A DNA stretch of 64,000 nt, from assembly GCF_031326345.1 (NCBI RefSeq), contig NZ_CP133671.1, positions 2,914,001 through 2,978,000 on the forward strand. Reading direction: 5' to 3'. The position numbers and the translations under genes are program-made. The DNA comes from Aureispira sp. CCB-E. Lineage in GTDB: Bacteria; Bacteroidota; Bacteroidia; Chitinophagales; Saprospiraceae. The notes beneath the pieces are model-generated. The model was not told where the DNA came from. It saw only the letters and a program-made list of their open reading frames with translations, and searched no databases. Shown here in pieces: positions 50,793 to 60,042 of this stretch. Position 1 is the stretch's first letter. Every line of letters starts with the position of its first letter.

Positions 50793-53201
50793 ATGAGTAG
50801 AAGAATCAAAAAAGTAGCCGTATTAGGATCTGGAGTAATGGGCTCTGGAATTGCGGCCCATTTTTCTAACATTGGTCTTGAGGTATTGTTGTTAGACATC
50901 GTACCATTTGATCTAAAAGAAGAAGAAAAAAACAACCCAGCAGCACGTAACCGTATTGTTAATGCTGCCTTAAAAACTGCTATCAAAAATCGTAAGCCTG
51001 TATCTGCATTTTATGATACGAAAACAGCAGCACAAATTACAACAGGTAACTTCACCGATGATTTTGAAAAAATCAGCGATTGCGACTGGATCATCGAGGT
51101 CGTTGTAGAGCGTTTGGATATCAAGCAGCAGATTTTTGAAAAAGTGGATAAATATCGCAAACCTGGTTCATTGGTAACGTCTAATACATCAGGTATTCCA
51201 ATCCATATGATGTCGGAAGGACGCAGTGAAGATTTCCAAAGAAATTTCTGTGGAACACACTTCTTCAACCCGCCACGTATCTTGCGTTTGTTCGAGGTTA
51301 TTCCTGGTCCTAAAACAGACCCTGAAGTATTGGATTTCTTTATGATGTATGCCGATCGTTATTTGGGTAAACGTGCTGTAATGTGTAAGGATACACCTGC
51401 GTTTATTGCCAACCGTGTTGGGGTGTATGCGATGGCAAAAATTTTCCAATTAACAGAAGAATTGAATTTACCAATCGAGGTAGTAGATAAATTGACAGGA
51501 GATGCAATTGGTCGTCCTCGTACAGGAACATTTGCTCTAGGAGATTTGGTAGGTTTGGATACGGCCGAAAAAGTAATCAAAGGAATTGTTAATAACTGTC
51601 CGAATGATGAGCAGGCTAGTGCCTTTAAAATGCCAGCTTACTTGAACTTCATGTTGGAGAATAACTTTTTGGGTAATAAAACCAAGAAAGGATTTTACGA
51701 ACGTACCAAAGAAAAAGATGCGAGTGGTCGTAGAATTAAACTAGGATTGAACCTTAAAACATTGGAATATGCCCCAACACAACGTGTTAAGCTACCTGTG
51801 TTAGATGCTGTTAAGCAAGTAGATTCTTTGAAAGGGAAAATTCGTACGTTCTGTAGCGATAAATTCAAAGATTCTCCTGCTGCTCAATTGGTAAAACGCT
51901 CTTTGGCTGGATTGTTTGCTTATGTATCGAACCGAATTCCAGAAATTGCCGATCATTTGTATTCTATTGATGATGGTTTGCGTTCAGGTTTTGCTTGGAA
52001 AGTAGGACCATTTGAGTACTGGGATATGGTTGGTATCAAAGAAGGTATTGCAATGGCTGAGGAAGATGGTCAAACAGTGGCGCAATGGGTAAAAGATATG
52101 GTTGCTGCTGGACACGACTCTTTCTACAAGTTGGAAAACAACGTTCAGAAATACTATGACATCGAATCTAAGTCTTACAAAGTAGTTCCAGGAACAGAAG
52201 AGTTTATTGTTTTGGACAACATTCGTTCTTCTTCTATTGTTTGGGAAAATTCAGACGCTGCTTTGCATGACATAGGTGATGGCGTTCTTTGCTTTGAGTT
52301 CCGTTCAAAAATGAACTCTTTGGGAGAAGGTGTTATTAGAGGAGTACACGAAGCAATTGAAATTGCTGAGAAGGGAGAATGGAAAGGTTTGGTAATTGGT
52401 AACAATGCTGAACATTTCTCTGTGGGCGCTAACTTGATGGCGATTGCGATGATGGCTTACGAGCAAGATTGGGATGAGTTGAACATGGCGATTGATGTGT
52501 TCCAAAAAACAAGTATGCGTATTCGCTACTCTGCTATTCCTGTTGTTATTGCTACTCAAGGATATGTATTTGGTGGTGGCTGTGAATTTTCGATGCACTC
52601 AGATGCTGTCGTTGCCTCTGCGGAGTCTTATATCGGATTGGTAGAAGTTGGTGTTGGTTTGATCCCTGGTGGTGGTGGAACAAAAGAATTTGCTTTGCGT
52701 GCTAGCCAAGAATTTGGACCTGGCGATGTACAAATTCCTACCTTAATCGAGAAATTTAAAACCATTGCAATGGCTTCTGTTGCTACTTCAGCAGGTGAAG
52801 CGTTCAAAATGGGGTACTTGCGCCCAGGTATTGATGAGGTGAGTATCAATGTTTCTAGAACATTGGGTGAAGCAAAGAAAAAAGTATTAGAATTGGCTCC
52901 CAATTATACGCAACCTGCTCCTAAAAATGAAATTTTAGTTTTAGGTCGTGGAGGATTGGGTGCTTTGTATGTTGCTGCTGAAAGCCTTCGTTTAGGAAAA
53001 TATGCTTCTGACCATGACATTTTGATTGCGAAGAAAGTGGCTAGTGTATTGTGTGGTGGAGACCTAACAAGTGCACAAAAAGTATCCGAGCAATATTTAT
53101 TGGATATTGAACGTCAAGAATTCTTGAGTTTGTGTGGTGAACAGAAAACATTGCAACGTATTCAGCACATGTTGGAGAAAAACAAACCACTAAGAAACTA
53201 A
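50793..53201 (+). CDS. fadB/fadN-type: 3-hydroxyacyl-CoA dehydrogenase/enoyl-CoA hydratase fusion
   Basis: An 802-residue fusion for the hydration and oxidation steps of fatty acid beta-oxidation. The N-terminal NAD-binding motif is GSGVMGSGIAAHFSNIGLEVLLLD, followed by the dehydrogenase domain to about residue 410, including FCGTHFFNPPRILRLFEVIPG, which holds the catalytic His. The C-terminal hydratase/isomerase fold (about 470-700) has HFSVGANLMAIAM, FGGGCEFSMHSDAVVASAESYIGLVE and GLIPGGGGTKE. The domain order, dehydrogenase first, matches FadN-type enzymes and is opposite to E. coli FadB. It is followed by thiolase 163 bp downstream. Confidence 0.92.
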   Translation: MSRRIKKVAVLGSGVMGSGIAAHFSNIGLEVLLLDIVPFDLKEEEKNNPAARNRIVNAALKTAIKNRKPVSAFYDTKTAAQITTGNFTDDFEKISDCDWIIEVVVERLDIKQQIFEKVDKYRKPGSLVTSNTSGIPIHMMSEGRSEDFQRNFCGTHFFNPPRILRLFEVIPGPKTDPEVLDFFMMYADRYLGKRAVMCKDTPAFIANRVGVYAMAKIFQLTEELNLPIEVVDKLTGDAIGRPRTGTFALGDLVGLDTAEKVIKGIVNNCPNDEQASAFKMPAYLNFMLENNFLGNKTKKGFYERTKEKDASGRRIKLGLNLKTLEYAPTQRVKLPVLDAVKQVDSLKGKIRTFCSDKFKDSPAAQLVKRSLAGLFAYVSNRIPEIADHLYSIDDGLRSGFAWKVGPFEYWDMVGIKEGIAMAEEDGQTVAQWVKDMVAAGHDSFYKLENNVQKYYDIESKSYKVVPGTEEFIVLDNIRSSSIVWENSDAALHDIGDGVLCFEFRSKMNSLGEGVIRGVHEAIEIAEKGEWKGLVIGNNAEHFSVGANLMAIAMMAYEQDWDELNMAIDVFQKTSMRIRYSAIPVVIATQGYVFGGGCEFSMHSDAVVASAESYIGLVEVGVGLIPGGGGTKEFALRASQEFGPGDVQIPTLIEKFKTIAMASVATSAGEAFKMGYLRPGIDEVSINVSRTLGEAKKKVLELAPNYTQPAPKNEILVLGRGGLGALYVAAESLRLGKYASDHDILIAKKVASVLCGGDLTSAQKVSEQYLLDIERQEFLSLCGEQKTLQRIQHMLEKNKPLRN

Positions 53202-53364
53202 TAGGGGATTAGAATGAACATCAAGTGATGTTGTACTATTAGTTGAAAGATGTGTTTTGAGTTATCTAAAAGATGGCTTTAAAATAGAAACAATCATTAT
53301 CAAAAAAATAATTGTAAGTGTATAGGGCAAGACTTATGGCTTACAACTGAAAAATAAAATAAAA

Positions 53365-54534
53365 ATGGAAGCATATATTGTTGCAGGCTATCGTTCTGCA
53401 GTAGGAAGAGCCAAAAAAGGCGGTTTCCGTTTCTTCCGCTCTGATGATTTAGCGGTAGAAGTAGTGAAATATTTGGCAGATAAAGTTGATTTTGATCCAC
53501 ATACTGTGGACGATGTATTTGTAGGTTGTGCGAATCCAGAAGGGGAGCAAGGGCTACAAATTGGACGTCAAATTTCCTTGCGTGGATTGGGCAAGCCAGT
53601 TCCTGGAGTAACGGTAAACCGTTATTGTGCCTCAGGTCTAGAAACTATTTCTATGGCTGTAGCAAAAATTAAAGCAGGCATGGGACATTGTTACGTTGCT
53701 GGAGGAGCAGAAAGTATGAGTCTAATTCCAATGACAGGATACAAACTATCACCAAGTTACGAAGTAGGTTTGAATAATCCTGATTATATCGTGGGAATGG
53801 GTTTGACAGCAGAAGCTGTTGCCAACAAATACGGTATTACTCGTGAAGCACAAGATGAATTTGCATACAATTCACACGTAAAAGCTGCTGCTGCTATTGA
53901 TGGCGGAAAATTCAATGATGAAATCGTACCTGTTAATGTTAAAGAGGTAAAAGTTGTTGATGGCAAAAGAGTAGAAAGCGAGTGGACTGTTAGTATGGAC
54001 GAAGGTGTGCGTAGAGAGACAACGGTAGAAGGTTTGGGCAAGTTGCGTCCAGTATTTGCGCAAGGAGGTTCGGTGACGGCTGGTAATTCTTCTCAAATGT
54101 CAGATGGAGCAGCATTTGTATTGGTTATGAGTGAACAAATGGTCAAAGATCTAAACTTAACACCAATTGCTCGTATGGTTTCTTGTTCGGTAGCAGGTGT
54201 CGATCCTTTGTATATGGGAATTGGTCCTTGTGCGGCTATTCCTAAAGCATTGAGCTATGCTGGTTTGAAACTAAGCGATATTGAGCAAATAGAATTGAAT
54301 GAGGCATTTGCAGCTCAGTCATTGGCAGTTATTCAAGAGGCAGGCTTAAACCCTGACTTGGTCAATGTCAATGGTGGAGCAATTGCCTTAGGACACCCTC
54401 TAGGTTGTACTGGAGCTAAATTAAGTATTCAATTATTCAACGAAATGCGTCGCCGTGGTCAGAAATACGGTATGGTTACTGCTTGTGTAGGTGGTGGTCA
54501 AGGTATTGCGGGAATTTATGAGTTGTTGAACTAA
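53365..54534 (+). CDS. fadA-type: Acetyl-CoA acyltransferase (thiolase)
   Basis: Thiolase cleaves 3-ketoacyl-CoA to acetyl-CoA and a shortened acyl-CoA in the last step of beta-oxidation. The nucleophile is C88 in VNRYCASGLETISMA. The other catalytic motifs are GHPLGCTGAK (His) and ACVGGGQGIAG (second Cys near residue 378), and NEAFAAQSLAV is present. The 389-residue length is standard. Co-direction with the FadN-type gene and a terminator just downstream indicate a two-gene operon for beta-oxidation. Confidence 0.94.
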   Translation: MEAYIVAGYRSAVGRAKKGGFRFFRSDDLAVEVVKYLADKVDFDPHTVDDVFVGCANPEGEQGLQIGRQISLRGLGKPVPGVTVNRYCASGLETISMAVAKIKAGMGHCYVAGGAESMSLIPMTGYKLSPSYEVGLNNPDYIVGMGLTAEAVANKYGITREAQDEFAYNSHVKAAAAIDGGKFNDEIVPVNVKEVKVVDGKRVESEWTVSMDEGVRRETTVEGLGKLRPVFAQGGSVTAGNSSQMSDGAAFVLVMSEQMVKDLNLTPIARMVSCSVAGVDPLYMGIGPCAAIPKALSYAGLKLSDIEQIELNEAFAAQSLAVIQEAGLNPDLVNVNGGAIALGHPLGCTGAKLSIQLFNEMRRRGQKYGMVTACVGGGQGIAGIYELLN

Positions 54535-54566
54535 ATTCGTTTCGTTGTAAACAAACGTATAATATT

Positions 54567-54598
54567 AGAGCTGCTTCTTTTGGAGGCGGCTCTTTTTA
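54567..54598 (+). terminator. Terminator of the beta-oxidation operon
   Basis: A hairpin of about ten pairs with G-T wobbles (AGAGCTGCTTC with GGAGGCGGCTCT), then TTTTTATT. It begins 33 bp after the thiolase stop. Confidence 0.7.
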
Positions 54599-54651
54599 TT
54601 TTGAAAGATTGCTTACCTTAGTGCAAACTATTTGATAAAGATGCTATTATA

Positions 54652-55389
54652 ATGAAATATATCAAAAAATCTTTAGTGGTAAGTATGGTTGGATGTTTTT
54701 GGTTGTTGATAGCAACCAATTGTTCTAGTCCACCTTCTTCAAAAGAAAACACGTATCCCGATATTTTGAATTATGAAGTCGCTCCCAAGCACATTCAGTT
54801 TTATTATAAGAATAGTAAGGGGGTACGTTATAAAAACTACAAACGACTTCGAGAAGAATTGGCAACAAAAGGAGAGCGCCTTCTTTTTGCTATGAATGGT
54901 GGTATGTATAAAAAGGGGGGAGAACCAAATGGCTTGTATATTGAGCAGGGCAACGAAATAACACCGATAGATCGAAAGAATCGAGGTTATGGCAATTTTT
55001 ATTTGCAACCCAATGGTGTGTTTTATATTGACAAAGACAAGAACGGTTATATTTCTACAACCATAGATTTTAAAACGGACTCTAGCCTGATTTATGCTAC
55101 CCAATCGGGACCGATGCTCTTAATTGATGGGCAAATACACCCTCAGTTTAACGCCACTTCTACTAATGTTAATACTCGGAATGGAGTAGGAGTTTTGCCT
55201 AATGGAAATTTACTTTTTGGAATGTCTACAAAGGAAATAAATTTCTATACCTTTGCCAAATTCTTTCAAAACCACGGTTGTAACAACGCCCTATATTTGG
55301 ATGGTTTTGTTTCTAAAATGTACTTGCCAAGCCAAGGTTGGATAGAGGAGGAGGGCGATTTTGGTGTTATTATTGGGCAAGTGAATTGA
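54652..55389 (+). CDS. Lipoprotein with phosphodiester glycosidase (DUF2233/NAGPA-like) domain
   Basis: A 245-residue protein. The lipobox-type signal is MKYIKKSLVVSMVGCFWLLIATNCSS, with Cys24 as the likely lipidated residue. The mature domain has the family blocks FAMNGGMYKKGGEPNGLYIEQG, FYLQPNGVFYID, ATQSGPMLLIDGQIHP, NGVGVLPNGNLLFGMS and NALYLDGFVSKMYLP. These match the uncovering-enzyme/NAGPA family, which cleaves sugar phosphodiesters. The substrate here is unknown, possibly an exopolysaccharide or teichoic-acid-like component. It is followed 23 bp later by a small gene in the same direction. Confidence 0.8.
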   Translation: MKYIKKSLVVSMVGCFWLLIATNCSSPPSSKENTYPDILNYEVAPKHIQFYYKNSKGVRYKNYKRLREELATKGERLLFAMNGGMYKKGGEPNGLYIEQGNEITPIDRKNRGYGNFYLQPNGVFYIDKDKNGYISTTIDFKTDSSLIYATQSGPMLLIDGQIHPQFNATSTNVNTRNGVGVLPNGNLLFGMSTKEINFYTFAKFFQNHGCNNALYLDGFVSKMYLPSQGWIEEEGDFGVIIGQVN

Positions 55390-55412
55390 CTTTTCTTATA
55401 AAAAAAATAAAA

Positions 55413-55607
55413 ATGCTCAGATCAATATTTACTTATGGACCACCTTTAATTTTTTCTTTGCTTCGAATACCAGCTTATCAAGAAGCACAAGGCATGATTT
55501 GGACAGATGCCTTGATTGCTGGATTTTTGGGATTGTTAGGTGGATATACTTATAAATTGATAGAAAGAAAGCAACTTCAAAAAAAACAAAAAGAGGAAAA
55601 CCTATAA
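55413..55607 (+). CDS. Small membrane protein, unknown
   Basis: 64 residues from ATG 55413 (MLRSIFTYGPPLIFSLLRIP); a longer reading frame starting at 55338 would overlap the previous gene and has no start support. One membrane helix is predicted at about residues 33-50 (DALIAGFLGLLGGYTYKLI), followed by a basic, Lys/Gln-rich tail (ERKQLQKKQKEENL). I do not recognise a family. It is likely to be co-transcribed with the lipoprotein gene. Confidence 0.5.
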   Translation: MLRSIFTYGPPLIFSLLRIPAYQEAQGMIWTDALIAGFLGLLGGYTYKLIERKQLQKKQKEENL

Positions 55608-55821
55608 AATTAATGGATTGGGGATAGCTTAAAATACTACCTACTGTATGTTAAATTAGTAATCGTTACCAACTAATTGGAGTTAAGACAGCGTTGTTAG
55701 TAAAGTGAGCTTGTGCAGTAGGATAAAAGGCAAAAGGCTCTTTGCTTAAGGTATTGAACTTGTAGTCTTTTAAATGTATTTAAGAGGTAATGAATTTTTC
55801 TAAACCAAATAATCCCCAACT

Positions 55822-58149
55822 ATGAAACAATATTGTTTAATCTGTTTTTTGTGCTGGTGTAGTGTTTTTTATACGGAGAGTGCCTTAGGGCAAAAGGCAG
55901 ATGCCTTACGATTAAAAAAGCATAAGGATTGTGTCGTTTATTTTGCTTCGGGAAATGCTACATTGGATGCTGCTGCAATCCAAACTTTAGAGACTTTTCT
56001 ACAAGAAATACCGATTTCGGATGATACTCGATTTCGTTTACAAGGATTTACCGATGATGTAGGTAGCCCAACATTGAATGCAGCTTTGGCAAAAAGAAGG
56101 ACGACTGAAGTTCAAGAATACTTAAAAACACAAACTGTTTTAACCGAGCAAATAGAAATTCAAGCTTTTCAACAGCTGCGTTTGAATCCAGATAAAAATA
56201 TAGCTATTCAACGAGCTGAGAATCGTCGTGTGGTAATAGAGTATTGGGCGTTGCCACTAAAAAATGATTCTAGTAAAGCAATTCTCAATGAACCTGCGTT
56301 TACGATTGAAAGCTTTTTTAATCGAAATCCTGTACAATTTCAACAACAGTTTACTATCAATGCTTCGGAAGGGGCGGTGATAAAGGGCAAAAAAGGAACA
56401 GTGCTGCAAATTCCTATGAACTGCTTTGTTGATCAAGAAGGAAATATCGTCAATGGAAAAATTTCGTTCTTGTTGCAAGAGGCTTATACTTATAGCGATA
56501 TGCTATTTCAAAATTTGAGTACCGTATCTGATGGAAGGTTATTAGAAACAGGAGGTATGCTTTTTATAGAAGCTAAAGATACAGCAGGCAACCGTTTAGA
56601 AATTCGTGAAGGGGCAGCAATTACAGCAGCGATGGCGAGCACAGCGGCAAGTTTGCCTGAAATGCAGACGTTTAATGGTATAGTAGATTCTTCGACCAAT
56701 ACGGTCAATTGGGTGGCTACGAATCAGCAAGTTTTATCCAATAATCAAGGTAATTTGTTGTGGAGTGGAAGAATGCTTGAAGGGGAATATAGTAGGTATC
56801 AAAAAAGTCTTTTTAACGAAAGTTTGACTGGGCTGAAAGAAGTACCTGTTTGGAATCGAAAATTGCCCAAAGAAATAGATCAACCACGGTTTAGAAAGCG
56901 AATCCCTAAATATCCTCGTCTTAAAATAGTAGAGAAACCTAATAAAGAGGTTTTGAGTACAAAAATGCCTCAAACAACAAATATCTCAGATGTTAATTAC
57001 AAGAAAAAGATTCGTAAAAAATACGTAGCCCTTCAAAAAAAATATCGTAAAAAAGTTCAGTACAACAAAAAGAAAAAAAAGGATTATAGAAGGGATAGCA
57101 TTCGTTACGAGCGAGCTTTGGCAACGCATGAAAAAAACGTCTTGAAATATCGTCTGTATAACGATAATATGCGTATAGTACTAGAAGAAATGTATGATCA
57201 TTTGACGAATTTTGATCTTGCAGAGTATCTAGCGACCTATTATCAATTGCATAGCTTTAGTCGGCAATTTCGACAAAGAAATGGAAGGATGTCCGCAAGA
57301 AAAGCGTATATAAAACAAGAAATTAGTAGTACAACATACGATACAACTGCTGTTATTCAAGAACTACAGGAGACACTCCATAATACAAGTTTGAGGAAAT
57401 TTACAGAGGAAGAGGCTAGATTAGTGGAAATATGTTGGTCTGACAAGCTAGGAAAAAAAATATTAAATTATTCTGCTCATTGGAATTTTAATCCTTCAAA
57501 ATTTAGGACCAATCGTTACCGAGTAGCGAATATGTATAATCGAGTGAATAGTGAAGGTAATTTGCGACCTTATCAGTTGCGCCGAATTCGAACGATGAAA
57601 ACAATCGTTAAAAAACTTTATAATTACAATAAATTGGCAAAAGTTGATGAAGAGTTACAACGCAAACAGATTAAAACGCTTCCTTTAATTACTCGCTTTT
57701 GCGAAAAAGAAAAGGCAACTTTAGAGATGGAGCAAAAATTCTTGGAAGCGAAAACGAAACTCAATATTTTGACTCCGAGCGATGTTGTTGATATTTATAG
57801 TAATGCCATGCGTATTCAAAACGTAGGATGGATTAATTGCGACCGATTTATAAATCAAAGCAATGTTATGGATTTAGAAATTGTTACAGAGCATACGCAA
57901 AATACACGTGTACTTGTTCTGTTTGAAGGTGGATTTAGAGCTTTATTAGAAGCGTTTCCTATGCAAGAAAATTTTAAAGCCTTACGAGTTCCCGCCAATA
58001 GAGCTATTAAATTGATTGGTTTTAGGGTAGTTGGAGATAGTATGGAGGTCTTTGTGGAAGAAGGAACAGTAAAGAGTTTGCAAGGGGTGAAACCTGTTTT
58101 TAAGAAAAAGACAGTAGAGGAAGTCGAACAAATGATGCAGGCTATTTAA
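55822..58149 (+). CDS. Large exported protein with N-terminal OmpA-like domain
   Basis: A 775-residue protein. The signal peptide is at residues 1-23 (ending SALGQ). Residues about 34-150 are an OmpA/MotB C-terminal-type peptidoglycan-binding domain (VVYFASGNATLDAAAIQTLETFL, RFRLQGFTDDVGSPTLNAALAKRRT with the usual Asp, and AENRRVVIEYWAL). The rest is a beta-rich region to about residue 310, then a long Lys/Arg- and Tyr-rich helical stretch (380-690) with coiled-coil character. Placing the OmpA domain at the N-terminus is uncommon. It ends 4 bp into the convergent ada-like gene. It probably links the envelope to the cell wall; a specific role is not known. Confidence 0.75.
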   Translation: MKQYCLICFLCWCSVFYTESALGQKADALRLKKHKDCVVYFASGNATLDAAAIQTLETFLQEIPISDDTRFRLQGFTDDVGSPTLNAALAKRRTTEVQEYLKTQTVLTEQIEIQAFQQLRLNPDKNIAIQRAENRRVVIEYWALPLKNDSSKAILNEPAFTIESFFNRNPVQFQQQFTINASEGAVIKGKKGTVLQIPMNCFVDQEGNIVNGKISFLLQEAYTYSDMLFQNLSTVSDGRLLETGGMLFIEAKDTAGNRLEIREGAAITAAMASTAASLPEMQTFNGIVDSSTNTVNWVATNQQVLSNNQGNLLWSGRMLEGEYSRYQKSLFNESLTGLKEVPVWNRKLPKEIDQPRFRKRIPKYPRLKIVEKPNKEVLSTKMPQTTNISDVNYKKKIRKKYVALQKKYRKKVQYNKKKKKDYRRDSIRYERALATHEKNVLKYRLYNDNMRIVLEEMYDHLTNFDLAEYLATYYQLHSFSRQFRQRNGRMSARKAYIKQEISSTTYDTTAVIQELQETLHNTSLRKFTEEEARLVEICWSDKLGKKILNYSAHWNFNPSKFRTNRYRVANMYNRVNSEGNLRPYQLRRIRTMKTIVKKLYNYNKLAKVDEELQRKQIKTLPLITRFCEKEKATLEMEQKFLEAKTKLNILTPSDVVDIYSNAMRIQNVGWINCDRFINQSNVMDLEIVTEHTQNTRVLVLFEGGFRALLEAFPMQENFKALRVPANRAIKLIGFRVVGDSMEVFVEEGTVKSLQGVKPVFKKKTVEEVEQMMQAI

Positions 58150-58994
58150 GTCAAAGCATCATCGGTTGCGCTCGAACGAGCTTTTTCCCAGCCCAATATA
58201 GAAGCTTTGCGTGTTTTGTTCCATTTGTAGGCACTAATAGCGCCTACAGACCGAATGACTCGATGACAAGGAATTAAATAGCCAATATGGTTTTGACCAA
58301 TTGCTGACCCTACGGCACGACTTGCCTTAGGATTGCCAATAAGGTGGGCGATTTGTTGATAAGATCGAACAGCTCCAAAAGGAATTTTGAGCAAAGCTTC
58401 CCAAACTTTGATTTGAAAGGGAGTGCCAGAGAGTAAGATGGGCATGGATTGTTGAGGTTGGGGAGAAAAAATTTGCGTTATCAAAGGAGCTATTTGTTGC
58501 GGGGCTTCTTGAAACTTAGCCGCTGAAAAACGTTGTTGCAATTGGGCAAGTCGAAAGGTTTTGTCGTCATCTAAGAAATCTAATGCACAAATTCCTCGTT
58601 GCGTTATAGCTAAAAAACAATCGCCAAAGGGACTTGTATGAGTACCGTAAAAAACGGTTAATCCTTTGCCCTGTTGTTTATATTCTCCTGGTGTAACTGC
58701 TTCAAAATTAACAAACAAATCATAAGCTCTAGAGGGAGCAGACAAACCAATATTTTCTGTCAACTCTAGTATGTTTTTGGTGCTTTCGATTTCTTTCTTT
58801 AGACTTTGTATCGTTAAGTACTGCAAGAACTTTTTGGGAGAAATTCCCGCCCATGCTTTGAACATACGCTGGAAATGATGCTTGCTCAAGTGTATATGTG
58901 CAGCAATTTGTTCTATTTTGGGTTGCTCGTTTAGGTGCTGTACCATGTAATGCATGGCCTTTTCTATTCTTTGATAATTTATAGTTTCTTTCAT
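58146..58994 (-). CDS. AraC-type regulator fused to methylated-DNA-cysteine methyltransferase (Ada-like)
   Basis: A 282-residue protein. Residues about 8-100 are an AraC helix-turn-helix (EQIAAHIHLSKHHFQRMFKAWAGISPKKFLQYLTI; ...ENIGLSAPSRAYDLFVNFEAVTPGEYKQQ). Residues about 110-282 are the O6-methylguanine repair domain with the acceptor cysteine C243 in LIPCHRVIRSVGA and the RAVGSAIGQN helix. The N-terminal Ada zinc domain that repairs methylphosphotriesters and switches the E. coli protein is absent. This shorter form is common; its activation mode must differ. It is convergent with the OmpA-domain gene, overlapping by 4 bp. Confidence 0.88.
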   Translation of the reverse strand: MKETINYQRIEKAMHYMVQHLNEQPKIEQIAAHIHLSKHHFQRMFKAWAGISPKKFLQYLTIQSLKKEIESTKNILELTENIGLSAPSRAYDLFVNFEAVTPGEYKQQGKGLTVFYGTHTSPFGDCFLAITQRGICALDFLDDDKTFRLAQLQQRFSAAKFQEAPQQIAPLITQIFSPQPQQSMPILLSGTPFQIKVWEALLKIPFGAVRSYQQIAHLIGNPKASRAVGSAIGQNHIGYLIPCHRVIRSVGAISAYKWNKTRKASILGWEKARSSATDDALT

Positions 58995-60042
58995 AAAGTA
59001 AATTTAGGCGATTGTTTTGAAAACAACAACCCGAAACGTGCGCTATGGATTTTAGGCAGCAGTATTAATATCGTAGAATGTAGCTATGATAGTATTTGTA
59101 TATTATAAATTAGAATAGTTTTTTTGCTGAAAAATGACTTTTAATTATTGGCTCTTATTGGTTTGATTGTTAGTTTTTTAGATTTGTTTCTTTTGTTCTG
59201 AACTTACAATTGATTTCTGATAAAGTTAAAAATATGTTTTTTTAGCTTATTAGTAATAAATGTATCTTAGCCTCAAGCTAGTGATTTGAGACAAAGGGAA
59301 ACTAAATTAGTGAATATAGAAGCATAAAAGCGTTAAAGTCGAGTAGTTTTAAGTTAAGTGGTGTTGGTTATTGATCTGAAATCAATACATATATATATTA
59401 AATATTTTATCTAGTAAATAAATTAGCATTTTTGTTTTTCAATTACATTTTTAATTACTTCGTGGGAAAATCGCATCAGTTTACCGTGTGAGGGCTTCGC
59501 CATTGATTATCAATAGAATATGTTTTTGTTGCTTGCTTCTTTAAAGAGTTGATAATCAAAATTATGTAAAGATGCTTTTTTAGTTTTTTACAAAAAAAAC
59601 TAAAAAATCCACGAAGTACTAATTTTAATAATGTTTATATTTATGGGAGTAGAGGCAGTATTTTCAGAAGGAATAAATTTAACATCTTCAACAACAAATA
59701 GATCTTGATTCTCCTATTAGAATAGATTATCTTTGTACTGTATTTTGAACACAGTGTAAAAGCCTCAAATGTAGATAAATATAAGGTTTGTTAGCTCTTT
59801 TATATTTTTGTAAATAAAATAATTTAGTAGCAAATCAATGATTTAACTAGAATGCAATTTCGAAATTGAATTATATTTTCTGTGTAGAGCATCTATAAGT
59901 GCCTAGTAGTAACAAATGCTTATTAAAATATCACAAGTTTATAGACTAAATAATATAGAACTGAGGCAATGTGTTTACTCCGTTTTGAGGCGTTTATGAT
60001 GAAGAGGTACTTTTAAATCGTATTAACAATAATTTTTACTAC
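58995..60042. other. Long intergenic region
   Basis: 1048 bp between the Ada-like gene (minus) and the O-antigen-ligase-like gene (plus), very AT-rich. Apart from the palindromic element at 59456-59618 I saw no ORF with coding character, no consensus promoter, no tRNA and no strong terminator. A structured RNA cannot be excluded. Confidence 0.5.
59456..59618. repeat. Palindromic element family 1, divergent copy
   Basis: 163 bp bounded by TACTTCGTGG (59456-59465) and CCACGAAGTA (59609-59618), perfect inverted repeats. The inner inverted pair TTGATTATCAA/GTTGATAATCAA and the right-hand TTTTTTAGTTTTTTACAAAA run are as in the other copies. The C/G-rich segment is absent. Confidence 0.7.

Noticed and set aside
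54545-54560. Fourth TetR operator after the thiolase gene
   Set aside because: Only part of the palindrome (ACAAACGTATAATA) is present and no gene start is near it.
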